Shown in pieces: positions 56,273 to 64,000 of a stretch of 64,000 bases of DNA (within the stretch, counting starts at the first letter, position 1; each line of letters starts with the position of its first letter). The notes beneath the pieces are model-generated. The model did not search any database. It was given only the letters and a program-made list of their open reading frames with translations, and was not told the DNA's origin. The stretch covers positions 1 through 64,000 of the forward strand of contig JAEXCS010000044.1 in assembly GCA_023402075.1 (NCBI GenBank), given 5' to 3'. Both the position numbers and the translations under genes were made by a program. The DNA comes from Bacillota bacterium (GTDB lineage Bacteria > Bacillota > Clostridia > Oscillospirales > Oscillospiraceae).

Positions 56273-57439
56273 TTAACCGCTGCTGCGGGCATTGGCCTGA
56301 TAGGTTAGATACCGCTCCAGCATTGCCGATGCGGCGGCCCGGGTGACAGAGGCGCCCGGTGCTAACGTTCCGTCAGAGCGACCGGAGAGAATGTTGTTTG
56401 TAACGCACCATGCAACGCCCTCATAAGCATACTGGGAAACGCTGTCCCGGTCGGGATAATCCAGCAGGAACATCCACGCACCCTGGAAGCCGCCACCGCG
56501 GTGCTGCTCCCAGCGGTAGAGGAACGCCGCAAGCTGCTGGCGGGACACCACTTCGTTGGGCCGGAAGGTATTATCGGAATAGCCGTTCACCAGCTTGTTG
56601 CCCACAGCCCAGGTCAGTGCATTCAAATAGTCACCGCCGTCCTGCACATCCTCAAACCCGGGAATGGACTGAATCACCACGGGGCTGCCCGCCAGCTGGT
56701 AAAGCGCCTTTACCAGCTCCGCCCGGGTCAGCGCGTCGCCGGGGCGAAATGCCAGCGTAGAGTCGCACCGCAGAAGGCCACGGGAGGTGACGGCAAGAAT
56801 GCTGTCATAAGCCCAGTAGCTTTTTTCCACGTCGGTAAAGGGCAGGCCATCGTAGGCAAACAGCACCGCCCGGGTCACTTCCGCGCCGCTGCTCCAAGCC
56901 AAAAACCATGTGCCGGGAATCAAGTCCCGATAGGTAACAAGGTTTTTCGTCAGATAGGGAGAGGTCTTCGCGTCAAAGGGAACCGTCATCCGCTCCCCTT
57001 CCCGTGTGGTAAGCGCCACGCCGCTCTCGTTCACCGTGTCCACCGCCGCCACCTGCTGATAGGTGGGGGCCTTTGCATTTTTCGGCAGATTGCGCAGAAT
57101 GATTACGGCGTGGGTCTGGGGCGGCTCGCTCAAAGCCATGACTGGTCCCACGTACATCCGTACGCTCTCCCCGTCCTTCAATCCGGTCATGTTTGCGGCC
57201 GTGCCGTCGGTGGCATCCACAATGTAGGTCGTCTCGTCATAGCCCACGATTACCTGACTGCCGTCTTCTTTGGTCAGCAGCATAGTCTTCTCACCCGTCT
57301 GCTTCACCGTGCCGTCCAGTAAGATTGGCCCCAGAGGGGCAGAAGCCACCGGCTCTGCCTCCGCTCCGGCGGCGGGAACCGCCAACAAAGCGGCACACAG
57401 CACAAACCCCAGCAGCGCACCCATTCTCTTTTTCTTCAC
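56273..57439 (-). CDS. SLH-domain surface protein
   Basis: 388 residues from a GTG with AAAGGAGG eight bases upstream. A signal peptide to about residue 26 (VPAAGAEAE). Residues ~35-195 form a beta-rich domain of unknown type (LLDGTVKQTGEKTMLLTKED, ESVRMYVGP). Three C-terminal SLH domains follow (~204-255, 262-315, 326-380), with RPGDALTRAELVKALYQLAG, NGYSDNTFRPNEVVSRQQLA and SGRSDGTLAPGASVTRAAAS. It should be non-covalently anchored to the cell wall. Not linked to the two large SLH genes. Confidence 0.87.
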   Translation of the reverse strand: MKKKRMGALLGFVLCAALLAVPAAGAEAEPVASAPLGPILLDGTVKQTGEKTMLLTKEDGSQVIVGYDETTYIVDATDGTAANMTGLKDGESVRMYVGPVMALSEPPQTHAVIILRNLPKNAKAPTYQQVAAVDTVNESGVALTTREGERMTVPFDAKTSPYLTKNLVTYRDLIPGTWFLAWSSGAEVTRAVLFAYDGLPFTDVEKSYWAYDSILAVTSRGLLRCDSTLAFRPGDALTRAELVKALYQLAGSPVVIQSIPGFEDVQDGGDYLNALTWAVGNKLVNGYSDNTFRPNEVVSRQQLAAFLYRWEQHRGGGFQGAWMFLLDYPDRDSVSQYAYEGVAWCVTNNILSGRSDGTLAPGASVTRAAASAMLERYLTYQANARSSG

Positions 57440-57486
57440 AGCATATTCCTCCTTTTAAAATCCTCGCGGCTCTCGCCACGCCTGCT

Positions 57487-57515
57487 ATTGTATCTTGAGA
57501 CGCTTGAACAGGCAA
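57487..57515 (-). promoter_or_regulatory. Sigma-A promoter of the third SLH gene
   Basis: TTGCCT (57510-57515), 17-base spacer, TACAAT (57487-57492) on the minus strand. Confidence 0.65.
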
Positions 57516-57530
57516 AAAAGTTTCCGCACA

Positions 57531-57559
57531 TTGACATCATCGGATAAATCCGTTAAAAT
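57531..57559 (+). promoter_or_regulatory. Near-consensus sigma-A promoter with a palindrome in its spacer
   Basis: TTGACA (57531-57536), 17-base spacer, TAAAAT (57554-57559). The spacer contains the perfect palindrome CGGAT-AA-ATCCG (57541-57552), a possible operator. It drives the 117-residue protein gene. Confidence 0.75.
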
Positions 57560-57610
57560 ATCTTCAACTTCAAAAGCCCCGCCGTACTATTCGGAAAGGA
57601 GTGCAGCTTT

Positions 57611-57964
57611 ATGGCAAAAATCACTGTGCTTGTGAAATTTCCCGGTCAGCCGCTTTGCTATATGCAGGTTCCCACCGACCGGATTGAGAAAATTTACAGC
57701 AGCATTGCCGGCCTGCAATCCACTGAGATCAACACGTTCTCTTTGTATCGCGGCTTTTATTACATCCTGCTGGATGGAAACCGCGAGAAAAAGAAGCTTC
57801 CCCCCAACATGACCGCCTATCTAGTGAACACACAGGGGGACACCAGTGTGTTGGACATCAAGGGGGTGTTTGTCATCTGCAAGCTTCCCACCGGTCTGGC
57901 AGGGCCTATGACCGACATGACCCCGCAGGACGCGGAGCAGGTGGTCAAGCTCCTGCGAAACTGA
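57611..57964 (+). CDS. Conserved protein of unknown function (117 residues)
   Basis: A strong ribosome binding site (GGAAAGGAG) and a near-consensus promoter show that this is an expressed gene. Beta-rich N-terminus (ITVLVKFPGQPLCYMQVPTD), FYYILLDGNREKKKLPPN, and an amphipathic C-terminal helix (DAEQVVKLLRN). No signal peptide or membrane segment. I do not recognise a family. A strong terminator follows, so it is monocistronic. Confidence 0.72.
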   Translation: MAKITVLVKFPGQPLCYMQVPTDRIEKIYSSIAGLQSTEINTFSLYRGFYYILLDGNREKKKLPPNMTAYLVNTQGDTSVLDIKGVFVICKLPTGLAGPMTDMTPQDAEQVVKLLRN

Positions 57965-57974
57965 ACTCTATGCT

Positions 57975-58014
57975 AAAAGGCCCGCAGAGGAAATTCCTCT
58001 GCGGGCTTTTTTAT
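57975..58014. terminator. Terminator between the 117-residue gene and typA
   Basis: Stem GCCCGCAGAGG / CCTCTGCGGGC extended by AAAA/TTTT with one bulged G, AAATT loop, long T-run; converging with typA. Confidence 0.85.
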
Positions 58015-58046
58015 TTATTTGGGTCGAGGAACGCGTGTCTCAATTT

Positions 58047-59870
58047 TTACTTCTTGCCGTGAAGGGACTTCATACGCCGCTCGTGGTCCAGAATCCGCTT
58101 GCGCATCCGCAGGCTCTTAGGCGTGACTTCCAAAAGCTCGTCGTCCGCCAAAAACTCCAGACACTGCTCCAGGCTCATCTGCCGGGGCGGAACCAGACGC
58201 AGCGCCTCGTCCGAACCGGAGGACCGGGTGTTGGTGAGCTGCTTTTTCTTGCAGATGTTCACCGTCATGTCCTCATTGCGGGGATTCACGCCGATAATCA
58301 TTCCGCCGTACACCGGTACGCCGGCTCCGATGAACAGAGCGCCCCGCTCCTGCGCGTTGTACAGGCCGTAGGTGATGGACTCGCCGGTTTCAAAGGAAAT
58401 CATAGAGCCGCTGCCTCGGCGCTGAATGTCGCCCTTATAGGGGGCGTAGGTTTCAAAGATGGAGGCCATAATGCCCTCGCCCTTGGTGTCGGTCAAAAAG
58501 TCGTTCCGATAGCCGAACAGGCCACGGGCGGGAATCAGAAACTCAATTTTCATGCGGCTGCCCACGGGGGTCATCTCCAGCATGTCTGCCTTGCGCTGGC
58601 CCAGCTTTTCAATCACAGCGCCCACGCTTTCGCTGGGCACGTCCACCACCAGCCGCTCGATGGGCTCGCATTCCTTGCCGTCAATCTCTTTGTACAGCAC
58701 GCGGGGGGGAGACACCTGAAATTCATAGCCCTCCCGGCGCATGGTTTCAATCAGAATGCTCAGGGACATTTCACCCCGGCCCGCCACGTTGAATGCCTCG
58801 GAAGTATCCGTGTCGGAAACCCGGAGGGACACGTCCTTCAGCGTCTCCTTATACAGCCGATCCCGCAGCTGGCGGGAAGTGACGAACTTTCCCTCCCGGC
58901 CCGCGTAGGGCGAGTCGTTGACAGAGAAGGTCATCTCCATGGTGGGGGCAGAAATAGCCACAAAGGGCAGCGGTTCCACGGTGCCAGGCTCGCAGATGGT
59001 GTCACCAATGGTCACATCGGGAATACCGCTCATGGCAATGATATTGCCGGCGGTGGACTCGGTAACGGCGTTGCGGGCAAGGCCCTCAAACTCATAGATG
59101 GCGGTGGCCTTCGCCTTGCGGGGCGCGGCCTCCGGCGCGTGATAGTTGCAAACCGCAATCTCCTGATTCTGCTTCAAAACGCCCCGCTCAATGCGACCGA
59201 TGGCAACGCGGCCCACAAACTCGTTATAGTCGATGGAGGACACCAGCATCTGGAAGGGCTGCTGGGTGTCCGCCTCCGGCGCGGGAATGTATTGCAGAAT
59301 GGTTTCGAACAGGGGGTCCAGATCGGTCCCCAGATTCTCCGGCGTGTAAGAGCAGATACCCTGCCGGGCGGAGCAGAACAGCATGGGGCTGTCCAATTGC
59401 TCGGCGGTGGCGTCCAAATCCATCAACAGCTCCAGCACCTCGTCCACCACCTCGTGGATGCGCTGGTCCGGGCGGTCGATCTTGTTCACCACCACGATGA
59501 CGCGATGGCCCAGCTCCAATGCGCGGCTGAGAACAAAGCGGGTCTGAGGCATGGGGCCTTCAGCGGCGTCCACCAGCAAAATAACGCCGTTGACCATTTT
59601 CAAAATGCGCTCCACCTCGCCGCCGAAGTCCGCGTGGCCCGGGGTGTCCACCACGTTGATCTTGGTGTCCTTGTAGCGCACGGCGGTGTTTTTCGCCAGA
59701 ATCGTGATGCCCCGCTCCCGCTCCAGATCGCCGGAGTCCATCACACGCTCCACCGTCTCCTGATTTTCGCGGTACACGCCGCCCTGCTTGAGCATCTGGT
59801 CTACCAGCGTGGTTTTGCCGTGGTCAACGTGGGCGATGATGGCGACGTTTCTCAGTTTTTCATTCTGCAT
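58047..59870 (-). CDS. typA: GTPase TypA/BipA
   Basis: 607 residues. G domain: AHVDHGKTTLVDQML, ERERGITILAKN, DTPGHADFGGEV, NKIDRPDQR. EF-G-like domains II, III and V follow, then the TypA-specific C-terminal domain ending near DHERRMKSL. TypA binds the ribosome under stress or cold and assists 50S assembly. The promoter lies at 59975-60003. Confidence 0.97.
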   Translation of the reverse strand: MQNEKLRNVAIIAHVDHGKTTLVDQMLKQGGVYRENQETVERVMDSGDLERERGITILAKNTAVRYKDTKINVVDTPGHADFGGEVERILKMVNGVILLVDAAEGPMPQTRFVLSRALELGHRVIVVVNKIDRPDQRIHEVVDEVLELLMDLDATAEQLDSPMLFCSARQGICSYTPENLGTDLDPLFETILQYIPAPEADTQQPFQMLVSSIDYNEFVGRVAIGRIERGVLKQNQEIAVCNYHAPEAAPRKAKATAIYEFEGLARNAVTESTAGNIIAMSGIPDVTIGDTICEPGTVEPLPFVAISAPTMEMTFSVNDSPYAGREGKFVTSRQLRDRLYKETLKDVSLRVSDTDTSEAFNVAGRGEMSLSILIETMRREGYEFQVSPPRVLYKEIDGKECEPIERLVVDVPSESVGAVIEKLGQRKADMLEMTPVGSRMKIEFLIPARGLFGYRNDFLTDTKGEGIMASIFETYAPYKGDIQRRGSGSMISFETGESITYGLYNAQERGALFIGAGVPVYGGMIIGVNPRNEDMTVNICKKKQLTNTRSSGSDEALRLVPPRQMSLEQCLEFLADDELLEVTPKSLRMRKRILDHERRMKSLHGKK

Positions 59871-59974
59871 ATTTTGTTCTTCTCCTTATTGTATGGCGGG
59901 GTTCCGGGCGTCCCCCGCTTCACGCGCCCGCCTGCCGGGCACGCAAGTATTGCAAGTTTTTTGCACAGCCTTAT

Positions 59975-60003
59975 ATTATATGCTGAATTCCTCATTTTTG
60001 CAA
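59975..60003 (-). promoter_or_regulatory. Sigma-A promoter of typA
   Basis: TTGCAA (59998-60003), 17-base spacer, perfect TATAAT (59975-59980) on the minus strand; leader about 95 bases. Confidence 0.75.
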
Positions 60004-60285
60004 GAAAAACCTTTGAAACGGCCTGAAATGGCTGAAAAGGACGGCAAATCTTTTAAAATGCTCCAAATTTTTTGCGGCGAAGGGCCGACTTTCTTGCCGG
60101 CTCAACAGGTAACACCTTTTGGACAAAAACTTTCCTGGAAAGCCGTCAAATTTCGCCCTTTCGCTGATTGACGGAGGCTTTTGCACCGCCCTATACTAAA
60201 GATGCTGCGGGGGAAGCGGCGCCAGCGCCGCACGTTCCTCCGCAAGTACCGCGGCCCGCTGGGGCCGCCCCGGAGGCGCATTGCC
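60004..60285 (+). promoter_or_regulatory. Promoter and structured leader of serA
   Basis: TTGACG (60168-60173), 18-base spacer, TATACT (60192-60197). The leader of ~80 bases holds two GC hairpins: GCGGCGC-CA-GCGCCGC (60216-60231) and GCGGCC / GGCCGC (60251-60268), the latter just before the GGAGG. From 60004 to 60167 no feature is recognised. Confidence 0.55.
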
Positions 60286-61452
60286 ATGTATCACATTAGA
60301 ACCTTTAACAAGATTTCCCCCGTCGGGCTGAGCCGTTTAAACCCGGAACGCTACGCCGTGTCTGACGGCGAGGAGGACGCGGAGGGCATTTTGGTTCGCT
60401 CCGCCAAGCTTTTGGATATGGACTTTCCCAAAAGCCTGCTGGCCGTCTCCCGCGCCGGTGTGGGGGTGAACAACATTCCCATTGACCGCTGCTCGGAGAA
60501 CGGCGTTGCCGTGTTTTCCACGCCGGGGGCCAATGCCAACGCCGTGAAGGAGCTGGTGCTGTGCGCCATGCTGCTCTCCTCCCGGGACGTGTCCGGCTCC
60601 TGCAATTGGGTGCGCGGTCAGGCCGCCGCGGGGGTGGACGTGGCCTCTGTGGTGGAGAAGGGAAAATCTGCCTTTGCCGGGCCGGAGCTTTATAAAAAGA
60701 CCATGGGCGTCATCGGTCTGGGGGCCATCGGTGCGCTGGTATCCAACGTCTGCCTGTCTCTGGGCATGGACGTATACGGCTACGACCCCTATCTCAGCGT
60801 GGACTCTGCCCTGCGGCTGGATCGCCACATCCATGTGGTGAAGGACGTAAACGAGCTGTATCGCCGGGCGGACTACATCTCCCCCCATATTCACTACACA
60901 GAGAAAACCCATCACACCATCGATGCCGCAGCCATCGCCAATATGAAGCGGGGTGCGCGGCTGATCAATCTGGCCCGGGGCGAGATTGTGGACGACGACG
61001 CGGTGCTTGCCGCCCTGGAAACCGGCAAGCTCTCCTGGTACGTCACCGATTTTCCCAACAACCGGCTCCTGCAAAGCAAGCGGGTGATTTCCTTCCCTCA
61101 CCTGGGAGCCTCCACCCCGGAGAGCGAGCAGAACTGCGCGGTGATGGCGGCGGACGCGCTGACGGAATATCTGGAAACCGGCAACGTCCGCAACAGCGTA
61201 AATCTTCCCCCGGTGAATTTCCCCCGCAGCGGCAGTTTGCGCATGTGTGTTATCCACCGGAACATTCCCGCCATGCTGGCCAATATCACAAGGGTTCTGA
61301 GCACCGACGGGGCCAACGTGGCAAACCTGAGCAACAAGTCCCAAGGCGCTTACGCCTATACCGTGGTGGATCTGGATTCCAAAATCGGCCGGAGTCTGGT
61401 GGACGATGTAATGGCCCTGAACGGGGTCATCCGCGTCCGGGTGATCGAGTAA
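60286..61452 (+). CDS. serA: D-3-phosphoglycerate dehydrogenase
   Basis: 388 residues from the ATG after GGAGG; the open frame upstream is leader. NAD-binding Rossmann motif VIGLGAIGALV (~143), substrate and catalytic residues in SRAGVGVNNI, INLARGEIVDD (Arg), and HLGASTPESEQN (Glu/His pair, with His in FPHLGAS). A C-terminal ACT domain (~310-388; RNIPAMLANITRVLSTDGAN) may bind serine. It oxidises 3-phosphoglycerate as the first step of serine synthesis. No serC or serB alongside. Confidence 0.9.
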   Translation: MYHIRTFNKISPVGLSRLNPERYAVSDGEEDAEGILVRSAKLLDMDFPKSLLAVSRAGVGVNNIPIDRCSENGVAVFSTPGANANAVKELVLCAMLLSSRDVSGSCNWVRGQAAAGVDVASVVEKGKSAFAGPELYKKTMGVIGLGAIGALVSNVCLSLGMDVYGYDPYLSVDSALRLDRHIHVVKDVNELYRRADYISPHIHYTEKTHHTIDAAAIANMKRGARLINLARGEIVDDDAVLAALETGKLSWYVTDFPNNRLLQSKRVISFPHLGASTPESEQNCAVMAADALTEYLETGNVRNSVNLPPVNFPRSGSLRMCVIHRNIPAMLANITRVLSTDGANVANLSNKSQGAYAYTVVDLDSKIGRSLVDDVMALNGVIRVRVIE

Positions 61453-61500
61453 CTTTTAAAATACTTGACTCGAAGCCCGCCCCGCCGCAAGTCGCCATAA

Positions 61501-61538
61501 AAAAGCCTTTGAGCGGTAACGCTCAAAGGCTTTTAATC
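61501..61538. terminator. Terminator between serA and the XRE regulator
   Basis: Perfect 15-bp stem (61501-61515 with 61520-61534), loop GTAA. The regulator's stop codon (61533-61535) lies within the hairpin. Confidence 0.85.
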
Positions 61539-61871
61539 GTTTTTCAGCGAAGAAATCACACCGTCCAGAATATCCAGCGCCTGCTTACGGCGGGTCACGT
61601 CAAGACCCTCCAGCCTTTTGAGAATATAGTTGCTCTTGGCCTCATAGCCCGCCACCAGGCTGTCCTGAAGCACATCGTCCGCCGGGGCCGCCAGCGTGTT
61701 GAGAATGAGGATAAACGTCTCAAGCTTGGGTACCTTGTCGCCGCGCTCAATATCAGCTAAATATCTGGCGCTGATACCGATTCTCTCCGAACATTCCTCA
61801 ATGCTCCATCCGGCCTTAGCCCTGTATGCTTTCAGTTTTCTGCCAAGACTTTTAGAATCCAATATCGTCAC
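61533..61871 (-). CDS. XRE-family transcriptional regulator
   Basis: 112 residues. Helix-turn-helix at ~10-65: GRKLKAYRAKAGWSIEECSE, RIGISARYLADIERGDKVPK. The C-terminal helix (QALDILDGVISSL) resembles the dimerisation part of small Bacillus/Clostridium XRE regulators. It is divergent from an AbrB-type gene, with a candidate operator (61905-61919) between them. Targets unknown. Confidence 0.88.
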   Translation of the reverse strand: MTILDSKSLGRKLKAYRAKAGWSIEECSERIGISARYLADIERGDKVPKLETFILILNTLAAPADDVLQDSLVAGYEAKSNYILKRLEGLDVTRRKQALDILDGVISSLKND

Positions 61872-61904
61872 CTCTCGTCTATTCGGGGATAGTATCTATG
61901 AATA

Positions 61905-61919
61905 GCATACATGTTATGC
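61905..61919. promoter_or_regulatory. Candidate operator between the XRE and AbrB genes
   Basis: GCATA-CATGT-TATGC: perfect 5-bp arms around a 5-base centre, ~35 bases before the XRE start, where an autorepressor would bind. Confidence 0.45.
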
Positions 61920-61964
61920 GAAAAGCTAGAATCCTCTATTTGTAGAAATTTCCCCAAATAGGGG

Positions 61965-61993
61965 TTGAACGTGGCAAAAATATGTGCTACGAT
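61965..61993 (+). promoter_or_regulatory. Sigma-A promoter of the AbrB-type gene
   Basis: TTGAAC, 17-base spacer, TACGAT. A CCCC-AAATA-GGGG dyad (61952-61964) abuts the -35 box. Confidence 0.6.
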
Positions 61994-62052
61994 GAAAGCT
62001 GAAAACTCAGCCCCCAGTTGTAAGACTATAAAAAGAACGGGAGAGAGAACGT

Positions 62053-62301
62053 ATGATACAGTCAACCGGCATTGTCAGGAAGGTGGATGAGCTGGGTCGG
62101 GTCGTCCTGCCTGTGGAGACGAGAAAGCGCTTCGGCATTGAGGAAAAGGACGGCCTTGAAATCCTGATAGACACAGACGGCGGACAAATTATTCTGCAAA
62201 AGACCTCCGCGGCGTGCGTCCGGTGCGGCTCTGCGGAAGATCTGAAGCAGCTCAACGGCTGCACATATCTTTGCGCCAAATGCATTGCGGCCCTGCAATA
62301 A
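62053..62301 (+). CDS. AbrB/SpoVT-family transcriptional regulator with zinc-ribbon tail
   Basis: 82 residues. Residues ~5-48 are the swapped-hairpin AbrB DNA-binding domain (GIVRKVDELGRVVLPVETRK, RFGIEEKDGLEILID). Residues ~55-78 hold two CxxC pairs (CVRCGS and CAKCIA) as in the zinc-ribbon-tailed AbrB relatives of Clostridia. Predicted transition-state or sporulation-type regulator. GGGAGAG upstream of the ATG. Confidence 0.88.
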   Translation: MIQSTGIVRKVDELGRVVLPVETRKRFGIEEKDGLEILIDTDGGQIILQKTSAACVRCGSAEDLKQLNGCTYLCAKCIAALQ

Positions 62302-62368
62302 CCGCGCCCCGGGCGACATCTAAGTCTCCATCCCACGGCTCATCGCCCCTCCATCGGCGGGAAATGGC

Positions 62369-62406
62369 AAAACCGGCGCGGCCTTTGGGCCGCGCCGGTT
62401 TTATAT
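62369..62406. terminator. Terminator between the AbrB-type gene and the Nudix gene
   Basis: Perfect 15-bp stem (62369-62383 with 62388-62402), loop TTTG, T-runs on both strands. Confidence 0.85.
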
Positions 62407-62428
62407 CTGAGGGAAATAAAATCCCTCT

Positions 62429-63055
62429 CTAAAAAGTCTCCATGGTTTCAATCAGGTTTTTCACAATGCGGCCGGTCATGCCCCATACGGCCCGACCCTC
62501 CCAGCGCCAGATGGGAACGTCCACCTCGCCCCCCTCCCAGTTATAGGGCGGGGAAACGCCCACCGCGTCATAGGGAAAGTCCGACGGGCTTTCCGGCTCC
62601 AGCGTGTAAAAGTACATCTCAGGCGGGTTGCTGCGGAAAAATTCCAGCGGCACGGTGAATACCTCGCCCACCTCCGCCGCAGAGGGACGCAGGCCGCAAA
62701 AGCCCGCTTCGTCCACCAGTCCCGGCACGGGCTGAAGAAAAAAGTGCCCCGGCTGGCACAGATAGTCCGACCGGCCCAGCAGCTGGATGCTGCTTGGGGG
62801 GATGTGCAGTTCCTCCTCCGTCTCCCGCAGGGCGCATTGCTCTGCCGTCTCTCCCGGCTCCATCCGTCCGCCGGGAAAGCAAACCTGCCCGCCCTGCCGC
62901 CGCAGTGTGGCGGCGCGCACCTCAAACAGGAGGTGCAGTCCGTCCTCCCGCTGCACAAACGGGCACAGCACCGCAAATTCATTTTTCCGCCCCAAAAGAC
63001 CCGGCGTGCGATTCCGCCACAGGGCCTTCAGCGTATTTACGTTTATTTCCTTCAT
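62429..63055 (-). CDS. Nudix hydrolase, CoA-pyrophosphatase type
   Basis: 208 residues. The Nudix box is complete (GGRMEPGETAEQCALRETEE, then EL), about residues 61-83. QGGQVCFPGG just before it and FYTLEPES and YNWEGGEVDVPIWRWEGRAV after it match the NudL/CoA-diphosphatase subgroup, which cleaves CoA to 4'-phosphopantetheine and 3',5'-ADP. It starts 30 bases after the lipid-kinase-like gene and probably forms an operon with it. Confidence 0.88.
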   Translation of the reverse strand: MKEINVNTLKALWRNRTPGLLGRKNEFAVLCPFVQREDGLHLLFEVRAATLRRQGGQVCFPGGRMEPGETAEQCALRETEEELHIPPSSIQLLGRSDYLCQPGHFFLQPVPGLVDEAGFCGLRPSAAEVGEVFTVPLEFFRSNPPEMYFYTLEPESPSDFPYDAVGVSPPYNWEGGEVDVPIWRWEGRAVWGMTGRIVKNLIETMETF

Positions 63056-63085
63056 TCAGGCAAATCCTTTATTCCGCAAAATTCC

Positions 63086-63976
63086 TCAGCCCAGCAAAAA
63101 GGAGAGGGCCTGCTTCCGATTTTCGATGTCTACCGCAGGCACGGCGGGGGCATACTCCCCATCAAGGGACCACGGCACCTCGTCCTCCGTCTCCATTCGG
63201 ATGGCGGATACATGCCGAAACACCAGCCCACCCCGGTCATACTCCTGATTCAGCAAGGCCAGAATGAGATTGTTCAGCTCGATGGGGGTTTTGGGGCTGG
63301 GAACAAGCAGCATTTCAAACTTTCCGTCATCCAGCACCACCCGCTCCGGGTCCAGCTTCATCAGCCCGCCAATAGAGGTGGAATTGCACACTGCGCCAAA
63401 CAGGTATTCCCCGTCAAGCCGTTCCCTGTCGGCGGTGATGCGAAGCCGATAGGGCCGCAGCGTGTTTAAATCCTTCATCCCCTCCAGAATATAGGCAAAA
63501 TGGCCCAAGGCGTTCTTCGCGTCCTGCGACGCGGTATACGCCGTGCGCACAAAGGCCCCGAAGGAGGCCACGTACACAAAATATCGCCGGTTCCACTTCC
63601 CGATGTCCAGTCTGCGGGCCTCGGCGGCCATGGCGGTGCGGGCCGCCTGCACGGCGTTGCTTGAAATGCCAAGGCTTGCGGCAAAGTCGTTGGTGCTGCC
63701 CCGGGGAATATAGCCCAGAATGGGCGGGTTTTCAAGGCACATCAGCCCGGAGACAATTTCATTCAGCGTTCCGTCCCCGCCCACGCAAACCACCGCATCG
63801 TAATTCGGACCTTCGGCCGCCACCGTCTCCGTGGCATCGCGGGAGCCAACCGTATTGTGAATTTTCACGAGGTAGCCCGCGTCGGAAAAAACACTCAGCG
63901 CGTCAAACAGCGGCGACCGGGACTGCGTTTTGCCCGACCGGGGATTCACAATCAGAAGCAGCTTTTTATCCTTCAT
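63086..63976 (-). CDS. Diacylglycerol kinase-family lipid kinase (YegS/BmrU-like)
   Basis: 296 residues. KKLLLIVNPRSGKTQSRSPL at the start, the ATP-site CVGGDGTLNEIVSGLM (~65), LGYIPRGSTNDFAASLGI, and a C-terminal beta domain with WSLDGEYAP. Members phosphorylate diacylglycerol, undecaprenol-like lipids or related sphingoid substrates in the membrane; the sequence does not say which. Upstream lies at the right edge of the window, so its promoter is not visible. Confidence 0.9.
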   Translation of the reverse strand: MKDKKLLLIVNPRSGKTQSRSPLFDALSVFSDAGYLVKIHNTVGSRDATETVAAEGPNYDAVVCVGGDGTLNEIVSGLMCLENPPILGYIPRGSTNDFAASLGISSNAVQAARTAMAAEARRLDIGKWNRRYFVYVASFGAFVRTAYTASQDAKNALGHFAYILEGMKDLNTLRPYRLRITADRERLDGEYLFGAVCNSTSIGGLMKLDPERVVLDDGKFEMLLVPSPKTPIELNNLILALLNQEYDRGGLVFRHVSAIRMETEDEVPWSLDGEYAPAVPAVDIENRKQALSFLLG

Positions 63977-64000
63977 TGCGGGCCTCCTGTCTGCAAGCCA

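Noticed and set aside
58035..60026. A 663-residue plus-strand open frame
   Set aside because: It is antisense to typA along its whole length.

Overview
The window reads as chromosome of a motile, anaerobic, low-to-mid GC Firmicute of class Clostridia, most likely the Oscillospirales (Oscillibacter / Flavonifractor-like gut bacteria). The reasons are the Bacillus-type gene orders (rimP-nusA-ylxR-ylxQ-infB-rbfA-nrnA-truB-ribF; flgM-flgN-flgK-flgL-DUF6470-fliW-csrA; DUF1934 next to argS), strong AGGAGG-type ribosome binding sites, S-layer homology (SLH) surface proteins, rubrerythrin and ferredoxin proteins typical of anaerobes, and a base composition that looks clearly above 50% GC. No rRNA gene, intact tRNA gene, CRISPR array or insertion sequence was seen.

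Layout. 1-1074: the right end of an element integrated into a tRNA-Tyr gene (integrase plus a leftover 3' tRNA fragment); host chromosome follows. 1422-9783: mixed housekeeping genes (XRE/S24 repressor, HemN-like radical SAM enzyme, rubrerythrin, Glu-Q tRNA(Asp) synthetase, YfcE phosphodiesterase, HAD phosphatase, an orphan oligopeptide-binding lipoprotein, an M20 amidohydrolase), mostly separated by strong hairpin terminators. 9908-18527 (minus strand): the translation/ribosome-maturation operon from rimP to ribF, with a sigma-A promoter and an attenuator-like hairpin in its leader. 19033-19950: a sugar-nucleotide-type nucleotidyltransferase.

20088-30181 (minus strand): two motility operons, flgM-flgN-flgK-flgL-DUF6470-fliW-csrA and cheA-cheW-cheR-cheB, each preceded by a plausible sigma-D (sigma-28) promoter. 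30449-41864 (plus strand, divergent from cheA): a FliK/YlqG-like protein, a small FlhB-like export-switch protein, a PilZ protein, two very large SLH-anchored exoproteins and a second PilZ protein. This is the most unusual block: two predicted c-di-GMP receptors bracket two surface-layer proteins next to the motility genes. 41993-43897 (minus): a collagen-like protein with a 14-copy 18-bp repeat.

44082-64000: housekeeping again: rlmA, a MATE exporter and a cysteine desulfurase (one likely operon), mtaB-yfbR, a DUF362 ferredoxin protein, glutamate racemase-DUF1934-argS, azlCD, a third SLH protein, an unknown 117-residue protein under a near-consensus promoter, typA, serA, a divergent XRE/AbrB regulator pair, and a Nudix/lipid-kinase pair at the right edge. 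Start sites were chosen from ribosome binding sites; promoters and terminators were found by eye from hexamer spacing and inverted repeats.
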